Origin: Rhodanobacter thiooxydans
GTDB taxonomy: Bacteria > Pseudomonadota > Gammaproteobacteria > Xanthomonadales > Rhodanobacteraceae
Reading direction: 5' to 3'
Length of the DNA stretch: 64,000 nt
Assembly (NCBI RefSeq): GCF_030291135.1
Contig: NZ_CP127409.1
Location: 1,426,001 to 1,490,000 of the forward strand
Shown: piece after piece, positions 38,512 to 47,562 of the stretch
Numbering within the stretch: the first letter of the stretch is position 1
Layout of the letters: the number at the start of each line of letters is the position of its first letter
Made by a program: the position numbers and the translations under genes
Notes under the pieces: model-generated
Database searches by the model: none
Told to the model about the DNA's origin: nothing
What the model saw: only the letters and a program-made list of their open reading frames with translations

Positions 38512-38955
38512 TCAGGCGGACGGATGATCTTCGTCGAACGCGCTGTCGGGCAGCGCCAGGAACGCGAACCACGGTGTGTCGTGATCGCCACCGAAGGTGG
38601 CGGCGTCGTCGAGGATGCCAAGCAGGGTGTCATAGTCGGCTGCGGCGGACTGGCGCAATTCGTCGACGTGCTCGAACAGCAGCACGTAGCCCCAGGCCGG
38701 CAGCCAGCCGAGGTCGCGCAGGCAGTCGGCCAGGGCGTCCCAGTTGTGGCCGAAGCTGGCCGGCAGCTGCAGCGAGACGGCGAGCCGGCGCAGCAGTTCG
38801 TCCTTGTCGCGGCAGCCGGCCAGGTCGGTGCGGCACACATGCAGTTGTGCCTCGCCGGCGCCGCGGGCCAGTCGCCCCAAGTCGTCGGCGCCGACGAAGT
38901 ACACCCCGTTCATGGCGGCGCGGGTCAGGTCGAGGTCGAAGCCGTGCGTACTCAT
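38512..38955 (-). CDS. Barstar-family ribonuclease inhibitor
   Basis: A 147-residue barstar-like protein with the expected central segment LQLPASFGHNWDALADCLRDLGW and a C-terminal sheet region. Barstar binds and blocks the active site of barnase-type RNases inside the producer. Its start overlaps the stop of the RNase gene by four bases, so toxin and inhibitor are translated together. The extra N-terminal ~40 residues are longer than in Bacillus barstar. Confidence 0.93.
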   Translation of the reverse strand: MSTHGFDLDLTRAAMNGVYFVGADDLGRLARGAGEAQLHVCRTDLAGCRDKDELLRRLAVSLQLPASFGHNWDALADCLRDLGWLPAWGYVLLFEHVDELRQSAAADYDTLLGILDDAATFGGDHDTPWFAFLALPDSAFDEDHPSA

Positions 38956-39386
38956 CGGCCCGCCTCGAAACGGCGAAAACTGCGGTAATGATCGTCGGTG
39001 TAGTACCAGGTCACCGGCGGCGTGCCGCCGGTGATGATGCGTCGCGCGCCGCGGTTGCGTGCGCCGGGCGTTTCCACCGTGTACTCGTGGTAGTAGCCGC
39101 GCGGCTGCTGCGGCAGCAGGCCTTCGTAGTTGCCGAACACGGCGCCGTCCTGGCTGTGCTCGAACGGCCCGCCGCGGGCGATCCGGTCCAGCGTGGCGTG
39201 CGCCTCCGCCGGCAGGAAGGCGGAAGCGTCGGTGCCGGCAGGGCGGTCCGGCGCGCGGGGCGATGCGCTGCTGTCCGCGCTTGCCGCCGGGCCGGTGCTG
39301 GCCGGCGGCGTGCTGGCGTGGCGGTTCCACATCACCACCGCGAAGACGATGAATGCCAGCAGGATCAGTGGTTTGAGTTGGCGCAT
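38952..39386 (-). CDS. Barnase-type guanyl-specific ribonuclease, exported or membrane-anchored
   Basis: A 144-residue protein. Residues about 4-20 form a hydrophobic signal or anchor (LKPLILLAFIVFAVVMW) without a clear cleavage site; then a Ser/Pro-rich linker and a microbial RNase domain. The catalytic residues of barnase map to Glu101 (YYHEYTVE), Arg115 or Arg116 (RNRGARRII) and His133 (TDDHYRSFRRF). It would degrade RNA outside the cytoplasm, either as scavenging enzyme or as an antibacterial toxin. Immunity is supplied by the overlapping barstar gene. ATG 39386 was chosen to start at the hydrophobic helix. Confidence 0.9.
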   Translation of the reverse strand: MRQLKPLILLAFIVFAVVMWNRHASTPPASTGPAASADSSASPRAPDRPAGTDASAFLPAEAHATLDRIARGGPFEHSQDGAVFGNYEGLLPQQPRGYYHEYTVETPGARNRGARRIITGGTPPVTWYYTDDHYRSFRRFEAGR

Positions 39387-39550
39387 GTGGATTGGTTGGC
39401 GGTGGATGCGCCGCGAGCTTAACAGGGCGAAGCGACGGGCCACGCGAGAGACGTTGCCCATGGGGTTTCGTGACCGCAAGAAATTGCGCACACTCCAGTG
39501 GACCCGTGGATGCGGCGCCGCCCGCCGCCCACCCGATCCCTGGAGTATGG

Positions 39551-41104
39551 ATGAGCACCACCCCCGACCACGCCGGTGGGCGCCTGCCGCGGCAGATTGC
39601 CTACATCATCGGCAATGAAGGCTGCGAGCGTTTCTCGTTCTACGGGATGCGCAACATCCTCACCCCGTTCCTGATCACCACCTTGCTGCTGTACCTGCCG
39701 GAAGGACAGCGTACGCTGGCGGCGAAGGACGTGTTCCATACCTTCGTGATCGGCGTGTACTTCTTCCCGCTGCTGGGCGGCTGGCTGGCCGACCGTTTCT
39801 TCGGCAAGTACAACACCGTGCTGTGGATGAGCCTGGTGTACTGCCTCGGCCATGCCTGCCTGGCGATCTTCGAGCACAACCGCCTCGGCTTCTTCACCGG
39901 GCTGGGGCTGATCGCGCTGGGTGCGGGCGGCATCAAGCCGCTGGTGGCGTCGTTCATGGGCGACCAGTTCGACCGGTCGAACAAGCACCTGGCGAAGGTG
40001 GTGTTCGACGCGTTCTACTGGATCATCAACTTCGGCTCGTTCTTCGCCTCGCTGTTGATGCCGCTGTTCCTGCACCACTTCGGCGCGGCGGTGGCGTTCG
40101 GCATTCCCGGCGGCCTGATGTTCGTCGCCACCGTGGTGTTCTGGCTGGGCCGCAAGCAGTACGTGATGTTGCCGCCGACGCCGCCGGACCCCAACGCGTT
40201 CTCGCGGGTGCTGCGCACGGCGCTGCTGACCCATCGGCCCGGCCAGGCACGGCCCGGTTTGTGGATCGCGGTCGCTGGTGTGCTGGTGGCGCTGGCCGGT
40301 TTCGGCCTGATCGACTCGCTTGGCTTCGTGATCGTGGCTTGTCTCGCCCTGGTGGCGCTGATTGGCGGCGTCGGCGGCGGCGCCTGGCTGCAGATGGAGC
40401 GCGCCCGCGGCCAGCATCCGGACGCGGCGGTGGACGGCGCACGCAACGTGCTGCGCGTGCTGGTGATCTTCGCGCTGACCACGCCGTTCTTCTCGCTGTT
40501 CGACCAGAAGGCTTCGACCTGGGTGGTGCAGGGCCACGGGATGACCATGCCGTCGTGGTTCCATGCCGCGCAGATGCAGGCGCTGAACCCGATGCTGGTG
40601 ATGCTGCTGATCCCGTTCAACAACCTGGTGCTGTACCCGCTGCTGCGCCGCCTCGGCTACGAGCCCACCGCGCTGCGCCGGATGACCGCGGGCATCGCGT
40701 TCAGCGGCCTGGCGTGGATCGTGGTCGGTGGCCTGCAGGTGGTGATCGACGGCGGCGATCCGCTGTCGATCGTGTGGCAGGTGCTGCCGTACGCGCTGCT
40801 GACGTTCGGCGAGGTGCTGGTCTCGGCGACCGGGCTGGAGTTCGCCTACAGCCAGGCGCCGGCGTCGATGAAGGGTGTGGTGATGAGTTTCTGGAACCTC
40901 ACCACGACCATCGGCAACCTGTGGGTGCTGCTGGCCAACGCGGCGGTGCGCAATGAAACCGTCACGGGTTCCATTGCCAGCACGGGGCTCAGCGTCACCG
41001 CGTTCCAGATGTTCTTCTTCGCCGCGTTCGCGCTGCTCGCCGCGCTGGCGTTCGGACTGTATGCGCGGCGCTATCGCGAGGTGGACAACTACCGCGCCGG
41101 CTGA
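39551..41104 (+). CDS. Proton-dependent oligopeptide transporter (POT/PTR family)
   Basis: A 517-residue MFS transporter with about twelve to fourteen helices. The family signature is EGCERFSFYGM (ExxERFxYYG) in helix 1 and the PTR2 motif follows in GGWLADRFFGKYNTVLW. It imports di- and tripeptides with protons. ATG 39551 is used. Its stop abuts directly on the convergent DUF72 gene (no gap). Confidence 0.93.
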   Translation: MSTTPDHAGGRLPRQIAYIIGNEGCERFSFYGMRNILTPFLITTLLLYLPEGQRTLAAKDVFHTFVIGVYFFPLLGGWLADRFFGKYNTVLWMSLVYCLGHACLAIFEHNRLGFFTGLGLIALGAGGIKPLVASFMGDQFDRSNKHLAKVVFDAFYWIINFGSFFASLLMPLFLHHFGAAVAFGIPGGLMFVATVVFWLGRKQYVMLPPTPPDPNAFSRVLRTALLTHRPGQARPGLWIAVAGVLVALAGFGLIDSLGFVIVACLALVALIGGVGGGAWLQMERARGQHPDAAVDGARNVLRVLVIFALTTPFFSLFDQKASTWVVQGHGMTMPSWFHAAQMQALNPMLVMLLIPFNNLVLYPLLRRLGYEPTALRRMTAGIAFSGLAWIVVGGLQVVIDGGDPLSIVWQVLPYALLTFGEVLVSATGLEFAYSQAPASMKGVVMSFWNLTTTIGNLWVLLANAAVRNETVTGSIASTGLSVTAFQMFFFAAFALLAALAFGLYARRYREVDNYRAG

Positions 41105-41938
41105 TCAGCCGGAAGCATCCACGCGCGACTGCAGCGCCATCGCCGCGGCGGGATTGCGGTGCTTGGCGGCACTGATGAAGAACACGAACACGTCGCGCGG
41201 CGGCCCCGGTGGCTGCAGCGCGGCGGCGTGCGGCAGTTCGGCGATGTCGTTGCCCGCAGCCCAGCGGCGCGCGTGGTCGGCCCAGCGATCCAGTTCGGCC
41301 GGCGCGTAGCCGGCGGGGAACTCGTCGGCGCTGCGCATCAGCCGCGCATAGGCGAAGTCGCCGGTGAGGTCGGCCAGCGAGGGGTAGTCGGGCGAGTCGG
41401 TGAAGACGGTCGGCACGCGATGCACGCGCGCCAGTTCCACGTAGCGTGCGTCGAGGAAGCTGGCGTGGCGCACTTCCAGCACGTGGCGCAGCGGCCGGCC
41501 GTCCAGTTCGCGCGGCAGCGCGTCGAGGAAGGCGGCGAGGTCGCCGGCGTCGAACGGGCGCGACGGCGGCAGCTGCCACAGGATCGGCCCCAGCCGGTCG
41601 CCCATCTCCGCCAGCCCGCCGTGCACGAAGCCGCCGACGCCCTTGCCGGTGTCGGCCAGCCGCTTGCCCTCAGTGATGTAGCGCGGCGCCTTCAGCGAAA
41701 ACACGAAACCGGCCGGCGTCTCGGCCGCCCACTTCGCGTAGGTCGCCGGCTTCTGCGCGCCGTAGAACGTGCCGTTGATCTCGATCGCGCGCAGCTGGCG
41801 GCTGGCGTATTCCAGTTCGCGCCGCTGCACCAGTTTGGCGGGATAGAAATTGTCGCGCCACGGCGCGTAGTTCCAGCCGCCGATGCCGACGCGGATGCGG
41901 GGGGCGTCGTGACTGGCGGGGGCGAACAGGTCGTTCAT
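41105..41938 (-). CDS. DUF72-family protein
   Basis: A 277-residue TIM-barrel-like protein of the DUF72 (YecE) family, recognised by GIGGWNYAPWRDNFYP at the start and AIEINGTFY. Function is unknown. It overlaps the upstream PAP2 gene by four bases, which suggests coexpression. ATG 41938 gives the family N-terminus. Confidence 0.9.
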   Translation of the reverse strand: MNDLFAPASHDAPRIRVGIGGWNYAPWRDNFYPAKLVQRRELEYASRQLRAIEINGTFYGAQKPATYAKWAAETPAGFVFSLKAPRYITEGKRLADTGKGVGGFVHGGLAEMGDRLGPILWQLPPSRPFDAGDLAAFLDALPRELDGRPLRHVLEVRHASFLDARYVELARVHRVPTVFTDSPDYPSLADLTGDFAYARLMRSADEFPAGYAPAELDRWADHARRWAAGNDIAELPHAAALQPPGPPRDVFVFFISAAKHRNPAAAMALQSRVDASG

Positions 41939-42729
41939 GGCAATGTCCTCGTTGCCGTCATGCGCAGGTGTTCGGCAGCGCCGATGCACAGCACCAGCCA
42001 CGCCGCACCGGCGGCATAGCCGGCCATCACGTCGCTGAAATAGTGCACCTGCAGCAGCACGCGGCTGATCCCGACCACGCCGACCAGCAGCACGGCGGCG
42101 GCGATCACTGCGCGGTGGAAGCGCGGCGGCAGCAGACGCAGTAGCACGTAGGCGAGCATGCCGTAGAACACGATGGAACCGAACGCATGGCCGCTGGGGA
42201 AACTCCAGCCGGGTTCGACGATGAAGCCGTGGTCATGCAGCGGCCGCACCCGTTGGAACAGCGCCTTGAGGCCGCCATTGATCGGCAGGATGCCGAGCAG
42301 GGCCACCACCCAGATGCCTGCCAGCTGCCAGTGCCGGCGCAGCAACAGCAGCAGGGCCACCACGGCGGCCGTGGGGGCCACCCACCACAGGTCGCCGAGA
42401 TGGGTGACCACGGCGATGCCGCGCAACACCGGCAGCGGCAACTGCGTATGCAGGTGCTCGGCCAGGTCGGTGTCGAAGCGCGCCAGCTCGCCGGCCTGCT
42501 GGCCGGCGACCGCGGAGGCGATGGCGAGGAACAGCAGGGCCAGTGCCAGCAGCAGGATCAGCCCGATCTGCCAGCGCAGCACGATGGCGGTGCGGCCGCG
42601 GGCCAGTGCTTGGCGCTGCCAGCGTGCGTTATGTTGCCAGGCGAGGTCGCCGGCCAGCAGGGCCAGCAACAGCAGCAGCGCCCACAGCCGCAGGGCGTGG
42701 GCGGCGATCCATTCCACCATCGGGTCCAT
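41935..42729 (-). CDS. PAP2-family membrane phosphatase
   Basis: A 264-residue integral membrane protein with the three PAP2 motifs: KALFQRVRP, PSGHAFGS and SRVLLQVHYFSD. Six helices are likely. It is not closely similar to the other PAP2 gene at 7128. Dephosphorylation of a lipid phosphate such as undecaprenyl pyrophosphate is the family expectation. The ATG at 42729 (MDPMVEW) was chosen because the upstream extension is Arg/Gly-rich and lacks a helix. Confidence 0.88.
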   Translation of the reverse strand: MDPMVEWIAAHALRLWALLLLLALLAGDLAWQHNARWQRQALARGRTAIVLRWQIGLILLLALALLFLAIASAVAGQQAGELARFDTDLAEHLHTQLPLPVLRGIAVVTHLGDLWWVAPTAAVVALLLLLRRHWQLAGIWVVALLGILPINGGLKALFQRVRPLHDHGFIVEPGWSFPSGHAFGSIVFYGMLAYVLLRLLPPRFHRAVIAAAVLLVGVVGISRVLLQVHYFSDVMAGYAAGAAWLVLCIGAAEHLRMTATRTLP

Positions 42730-42880
42730 CGCGTTCCTCGGTCGGACGTGGCCGCGCGGCGCGGCATGCTGGCGCCATGATCGGTGCTGCGGCATGCGGC
42801 GTCGAGCCGTGACTTCCAGCGCTGGCCTTGCCCCCCGGTTTGCCGCGATAGTGGCGGCCTTGCCAACCGCGGAGCCTTCG

Positions 42881-44560
42881 ATGTCCCAGCGACCCCTTTC
42901 CCTGCGCCTTGCGCTGTGCTGCGCGCTGCTCGTTTCCGCCACCGCCGTTTCGGCGCAGTCGCCGGCCGCGCAGTCGCCACCGCCGGTCTCTACTGGCGAC
43001 ACCACGCGGCCGCTGCTACCGGCGCAGCTGCAGGACTTTTCCGCCTACGTTGACAGCGCCCGCAAGACCTTCGACGTGCCCGGCATCGCGGTGGCGATCG
43101 TCAAGGACGGCCACGTCGTCATGGAACAGGGCTTCGGCCTGCGCGAGCTCGGCAAGCCGGCGCCGGTGGATGCGAACACGCTGTTCGCGATCGCCTCCAA
43201 CACCAAGGCATTCACCGCCGCAGCGCTGCAGCAGCTGGCCGGCGCGGGCAAGCTGAGGATGGACGACCGCGTGATCGACCACCTGCCGTGGTTCCGCATG
43301 TCCGACCCGTACGTCACCCACGAGATGCGCATCCGCGACCTGCTGGCGCATCGCAGCGGCCTCAGCCTCGGCGCCGGCGATCTCCTGTACTGGCCGCCGA
43401 CGTCGTACAGCACGAAGGAAGTGGTCGAGCGGCTGGCCCGCGTGCCGATCAAGAACGGCTTCCGCAGCGGCTATGCCTACGACAACATCCTGTTCGCGGT
43501 AGCCACCCTGGTGATTGAGCAGGCTTCCGGCCAGAGCTACGCCGACTACGTGCGCGATCATCTGTTCAAGCCGGTCGGCATGGACGATTCGCTGGTCGAC
43601 ATGACGTACCTGAAACCCGGCATGGACGTAGCCACCGGCCACGCCAAGGCCGACTTCAAGGATCTCAAGCCGGTGCCGCCGATGGCCTGGCTCAACGACC
43701 CCGGCGCTGGCGGCATCTACTCCAGCGTGCACGACCTGGCGAAGTGGATGAACGTGCAACTGGCCGGTGGCGCGTTGCCGACGATGGGCGCCGACGGCAA
43801 GCCGGCGCGGCTGTTTTCCGAGGACAGCCAGCGCGAGATGTGGAGCGTGCTGACCCCGATCAAGATCGGCAAGCCGCCGGTTCCGGAACTGGCGCCGCTG
43901 GTGCCGAACTTCTCCGGCTACGGCGAAAGCTGGTTCCTGTCCGACTACCGCGGCCAGAAATTGGTCTGGCATACCGGCGGCTGGCCCGGCATGGTCTCGC
44001 GAGTGACCCTGGTGCCGGAGCTGAAGCTCGGCGTGGTGGTGCTGACCAATGCCGAATCCGGTGCCGCGTTCAATGCGGTGACTTATCGCGTGCTCGATGC
44101 GTACCTGAACCCGGAACACAAGATCGACTGGGTCGCCGCGTACGACAAGGCGGTGAAGAAATCCGAGGCCAAGGCCGACGACAGCCTGGCCAAGCATGAA
44201 GCCGCGCGCGACAAGCGCAGCAAGCCGTCGCTGCCGCTGGCGAAGTACGCCGGCACCTACCGCGACCCGTGGTATGGCGACGTCATCGTCAGCCAGGAGA
44301 ACGGCAAACTGCGCCTGCGTTTCTCCAAGACCGCGCAACTGGTCGGCACGATGACACCATGGCAGCACGACACCTTCACCGTGCGCTGGGACGACCGCAC
44401 GCTCAACGCCGACGCCTTCATCACCTTCAGCCTGGACGTGGACGGCCATGTCAGCGAGGTACGCATGCAGCCAATCTCGCCGCTGACCGATTTCAGCTTC
44501 GACTTCCAGGACCTGCGCATGGTGCCGGTCGCGGACAAGCCCGATACCGACAAGCATTGA
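42881..44560 (+). CDS. Serine hydrolase, beta-lactamase class C-like
   Basis: A 559-residue exported protein (signal peptide about 1-25). The penicillin-recognising fold has Ser106-x-x-Lys109 (SNTK), Tyr200-x-Asn202 (YAYDN) and HTGGWPG as the third motif. A C-terminal DUF3471-like domain (LAKYAGTYRDPWYGDVIV) follows. Such proteins include D-aminopeptidases and esterases rather than true beta-lactamases. It lies 45 bases before the esterase gene and may be cotranscribed. Confidence 0.92.
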   Translation: MSQRPLSLRLALCCALLVSATAVSAQSPAAQSPPPVSTGDTTRPLLPAQLQDFSAYVDSARKTFDVPGIAVAIVKDGHVVMEQGFGLRELGKPAPVDANTLFAIASNTKAFTAAALQQLAGAGKLRMDDRVIDHLPWFRMSDPYVTHEMRIRDLLAHRSGLSLGAGDLLYWPPTSYSTKEVVERLARVPIKNGFRSGYAYDNILFAVATLVIEQASGQSYADYVRDHLFKPVGMDDSLVDMTYLKPGMDVATGHAKADFKDLKPVPPMAWLNDPGAGGIYSSVHDLAKWMNVQLAGGALPTMGADGKPARLFSEDSQREMWSVLTPIKIGKPPVPELAPLVPNFSGYGESWFLSDYRGQKLVWHTGGWPGMVSRVTLVPELKLGVVVLTNAESGAAFNAVTYRVLDAYLNPEHKIDWVAAYDKAVKKSEAKADDSLAKHEAARDKRSKPSLPLAKYAGTYRDPWYGDVIVSQENGKLRLRFSKTAQLVGTMTPWQHDTFTVRWDDRTLNADAFITFSLDVDGHVSEVRMQPISPLTDFSFDFQDLRMVPVADKPDTDKH

Positions 44561-44605
44561 GCAGGCCCTGAACCATTCCACTGTTGCGATACGGAGGGAA
44601 TCGAC

Positions 44606-46234
44606 ATGCGTGACATGCATCGTGCACTAGCGATCGTGCTGGGCTGCGGCCTGTTCGCCGGCGTGGCGTTGGCACGCACCGACGCGCCGGTGGCGCACAG
44701 CCCGTTCCGTGTCGAGCTGGGCAGTGCGCTGACCCAACCGGCCTCGGGCCGGCTGCTGCTGTTCGCCACCGAGGCCAAGGCGGCCATCGCCGCGGCGAAG
44801 GACGGCAAGGTCGACGAGGTGGACGCGAATCCGTTCGGCGCCACCCAGGCCTCGGTAGCAACGCGCGAAGTGAGCCGGCTGGTGCCGGGGCAGGGCGTGG
44901 AGATCGACGCCGATGCACTGGCATACCCAGCCGGCTGGTCGCAACTGCCGCCCGGCGACTACTTCGTGCAGGCGGTGCTCGACGTCAACCACGACTACAA
45001 CTACGGCGGGCGCGGCGCGGGCGACCTGATCAGCCCGGTGCTGAAGCTGCACCTGCCGGCCAAGGTGATACCCAAGCTGAGCCTGGACCGCGTGCTGCCC
45101 GCGCGCGAACCGTGGGATCTGCCGGCGCGCTACTTCAGCGACACCACCCGCAAGCACCTTGATGAGGCGCGCCGCGCGGCGCAACCGCTGGATTTCGTCA
45201 GCCCGGCGCTGAGCGCGTTCTGGGGACGCCCGATCCACATGCGCGGCTGGGTGTTGCTGCCGCCGGGTTACGACGCAGGCGCGAAGCAGACCTGGCCGGT
45301 GGTGTATGCCACCCACGGTTACGGTGGCAGCACGGCATCGCTCGCCGGCAGCGCCGCGATGGTCTACGGCGCGATGGCCGAGCAGCAGATGCCGCCGATG
45401 ATCTGGGTGTTCCTGGACCAGTCCAGCCCCACCGGCACGCACGAATTCGCCGACTCGGTGAACAACGGGCCATGGGGCACGGCGCTCACCACCGAGCTGA
45501 TCTCGCAGCTGGAATCGCGCTATCGCATGGATGCGCGACCGTCCGGCCGCTTCCTCACCGGGCATTCCTCCGGTGGCTGGGCCACGCTGTGGCTGCAGGC
45601 GCGCTATCCGACGATCTTCGGCGGCACCTGGTCGACCTCGCCCGATCCCAGTGATTTTCACGACTTCACCGGCGTGGACCTGTACACGCCGCACGCGAAC
45701 GTCTATCGCCGGGCGAACGGTTCGGCCTACCCGCTGGTGCGCGACAAGGGCAAGGTGATCGCCAGCTTCGAGGCGTTCGCGAAGCTCGAGCGCGTGCTGG
45801 GCGAATACGGCGGCCAGATGGCCTCGTTCGAATGGGTGTTCTCGCCGCGCGGCGCGGATGGCCGGCCGCTGCCGATGTTCGATCGCGACACCGGCGCCGT
45901 CGATCCCTCGGTGGTGGCGTACTGGCGCGAGCACTACGACATCGCCCACCTCGTGCAGACGAACTGGCCACGGTTGCAAGGCGACCTGGACGGCAAGATC
46001 CACGTGGTGGTGGGCACCGCCGACACCTTCTATCTCGACGGTGCCGCGCACAAGCTCAAGGCGGTGCTGGACACACTGGGCGCGAAGTCGGACTTCCGCT
46101 TCCTGCCGGACCGCACCCACTTCGACCTGTATGTGCAGGGCAAGGATCGCCAGGGGCTGCTCAAGCAGATGGCGTGGGAAATGTATGCAGTCGCGCGGCC
46201 GGACACGAAACTGAAGGCCGCCACCGCGCCGTAG
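44606..46234 (+). CDS. Exported alpha/beta-hydrolase, esterase-D-like
   Basis: A 542-residue protein with a signal peptide (ending ALARTDAP). The C-terminal alpha/beta-hydrolase domain has the nucleophile Ser321 in TGHSSGGW and the catalytic His505 in DRTHFDLY, and VVYATHGYGGS as the oxyanion region, as in putative esterases of the enterochelin/esterase D type. The first 200 residues are a beta-rich region. Substrate unknown. It shares direction with the serine hydrolase upstream. Confidence 0.85.
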   Translation: MRDMHRALAIVLGCGLFAGVALARTDAPVAHSPFRVELGSALTQPASGRLLLFATEAKAAIAAAKDGKVDEVDANPFGATQASVATREVSRLVPGQGVEIDADALAYPAGWSQLPPGDYFVQAVLDVNHDYNYGGRGAGDLISPVLKLHLPAKVIPKLSLDRVLPAREPWDLPARYFSDTTRKHLDEARRAAQPLDFVSPALSAFWGRPIHMRGWVLLPPGYDAGAKQTWPVVYATHGYGGSTASLAGSAAMVYGAMAEQQMPPMIWVFLDQSSPTGTHEFADSVNNGPWGTALTTELISQLESRYRMDARPSGRFLTGHSSGGWATLWLQARYPTIFGGTWSTSPDPSDFHDFTGVDLYTPHANVYRRANGSAYPLVRDKGKVIASFEAFAKLERVLGEYGGQMASFEWVFSPRGADGRPLPMFDRDTGAVDPSVVAYWREHYDIAHLVQTNWPRLQGDLDGKIHVVVGTADTFYLDGAAHKLKAVLDTLGAKSDFRFLPDRTHFDLYVQGKDRQGLLKQMAWEMYAVARPDTKLKAATAP

Positions 46235-46480
46235 CGGTTCCAGCCTTGGTGCCCTGCGCGGCCTGCCGACAGAGCCGTGCAGCCACTGCTTTTTCCGGTG
46301 CATGTCGCGTGTCAGCCGGCGGGACACGTCGCAAGTTCGTTCGAGGCAACCGACTGCCGGATGAATGCCGTACCACCATCACGTTTTGTCGCCATGGTTC
46401 CGCGGCATAGTCATGCTGCAAGCGCTGCGATAGGGGGTGCTTGGGAGCGTCATCGCGAACTCACGTTGGAGGGAATCTGC

Positions 46481-46984
46481 ATGAAATCTTCGAGTCTTGC
46501 CGCCATCGCACTTGCTTGTCTGCTGGCGATGCCGGCGGTCTATGCGCAACAGGCGTCCGCCCCGTCCGGTTCGACCGGTCAGTGCAAGGACGGCAGCTAT
46601 ACCAGCACCGCCACCAAGCGCGGTGCCTGTCGGGGACACAAGGGTGTGCAGGAGTGGTACGCCGCTGCCAGCACACCGGCTGCCAAGGCGGCACCTGCCG
46701 CTGCACCAGCTGCAGTGACGGCACCCGCCGCCGCAGCCGCACCGGCCACACCGGCCGCGCCTGCAGCCGCGCCGAAGAAGTCGTCGATGGGCTGGACCAA
46801 GCCGGCTGCCACCGCGGCGCCGGGTGGCGGTGCGGGGATGGTCTGGGTCAACGCCAGCAGCAAGGTTTACCACTGCCCGAACGACAAGTGGTACGGCAAG
46901 ACCAAGCATGGCGAGTACATGAGCGAAGCCGACGCCAAGGCCAAGGGCAATCACGCCGAGCATGGCAAGGCTTGCACGCCGTAA
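46481..46984 (+). CDS. Secreted DUF3761-type protein with Ala/Pro linker
   Basis: A 167-residue protein with a signal peptide (ending VYAQQAS). An N-terminal module GQCKDGSYTSTATKRGACRGHKG resembles the DUF3761 family; then a low-complexity Ala/Pro stretch and a C-terminal module with VYHCPNDKWYGKTKHGEYMSE. Four cysteines may form disulfides. Function is unknown. A strong GGAGGG ribosome site precedes ATG 46481 and a strong terminator follows. Confidence 0.78.
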   Translation: MKSSSLAAIALACLLAMPAVYAQQASAPSGSTGQCKDGSYTSTATKRGACRGHKGVQEWYAAASTPAAKAAPAAAPAAVTAPAAAAAPATPAAPAAAPKKSSMGWTKPAATAAPGGGAGMVWVNASSKVYHCPNDKWYGKTKHGEYMSEADAKAKGNHAEHGKACTP

Positions 46985-47011
46985 CGGTGCAGTCGCCATC
47001 CGCGTGAGCAG

Positions 47012-47038
47012 GAGGCCGGCGCAAGCCGGCCTCTTTTT
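47012..47038 (+). terminator. Rho-independent terminator
   Basis: GAGGCCGGC / GCCGGCCTC (9 bp) with GCAA loop, followed by five T residues, 27 bases after the DUF3761 stop. Confidence 0.94.
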
Positions 47039-47041
47039 CTG

Positions 47042-47476
47042 TCAGGCCGGCTCGGGCTGCCACGGGTCGTAGCTGCCGAAGTACCACAGGTGGCCTTCCG
47101 GATCGTGGCAGCTGTAGCCGGCGCCGCCGTAGTCCTGCTCGGCGTAGTCGTCGGCGATCACCGCGCCGGCGGCCTTCGCCCGCAGGTAATGCGCCTTGCA
47201 GTCGACCACGGTCACGCAGGCGCACTGCGTTTCGCGGCCGCCGATCTCGTCGGGCTGCGCGATGTGCTGGCCGAATGCGTTGTCACGCACTTCACCGAGC
47301 ATGACCATGCCATTGCCAAAGGTGAGCTGGGCGTGCTCCACGCCGCCATCCTCGTTCTCGTAAACCGCCTGTTTCTCGAAACCGAACGCCTTGCACAACC
47401 ACTCGATGGCGGCATGCGCGTCGCGATAGCGCAGGCAGGGGATGATGGTGCTGCCGTGGGGATGGGGTGCCGGCAT
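47042..47476 (-). CDS. VOC-family (glyoxalase/bleomycin resistance-like) protein
   Basis: A 144-residue protein with the VOC betaalphabetabetabeta fold, recognised by IIPCLRYRDAHAAIEWLCKAFGF and YSCHDPEGHLWYFGSYDPW (His and Glu are metal-site candidates). Members include glyoxalases and antibiotic-binding proteins; no specific activity can be assigned. ATG 47476 starts at MPAPHPHGS. Confidence 0.85.
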   Translation of the reverse strand: MPAPHPHGSTIIPCLRYRDAHAAIEWLCKAFGFEKQAVYENEDGGVEHAQLTFGNGMVMLGEVRDNAFGQHIAQPDEIGGRETQCACVTVVDCKAHYLRAKAAGAVIADDYAEQDYGGAGYSCHDPEGHLWYFGSYDPWQPEPA

Positions 47477-47562
47477 GACGGGATTCCGTTGGCGAAAACC
47501 ACGCACAGGCTAGCGCGCCCGCCGTTCGCTGTCTTGCCGGGCATCGTCGCGGCGCCGCCGCC

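Noticed and set aside
46235-46480. Small gene in the 246-base gap after the esterase
   Set aside because: Open frames there lack a ribosome site or domain; the gap is best read as the leader of the DUF3761 gene.
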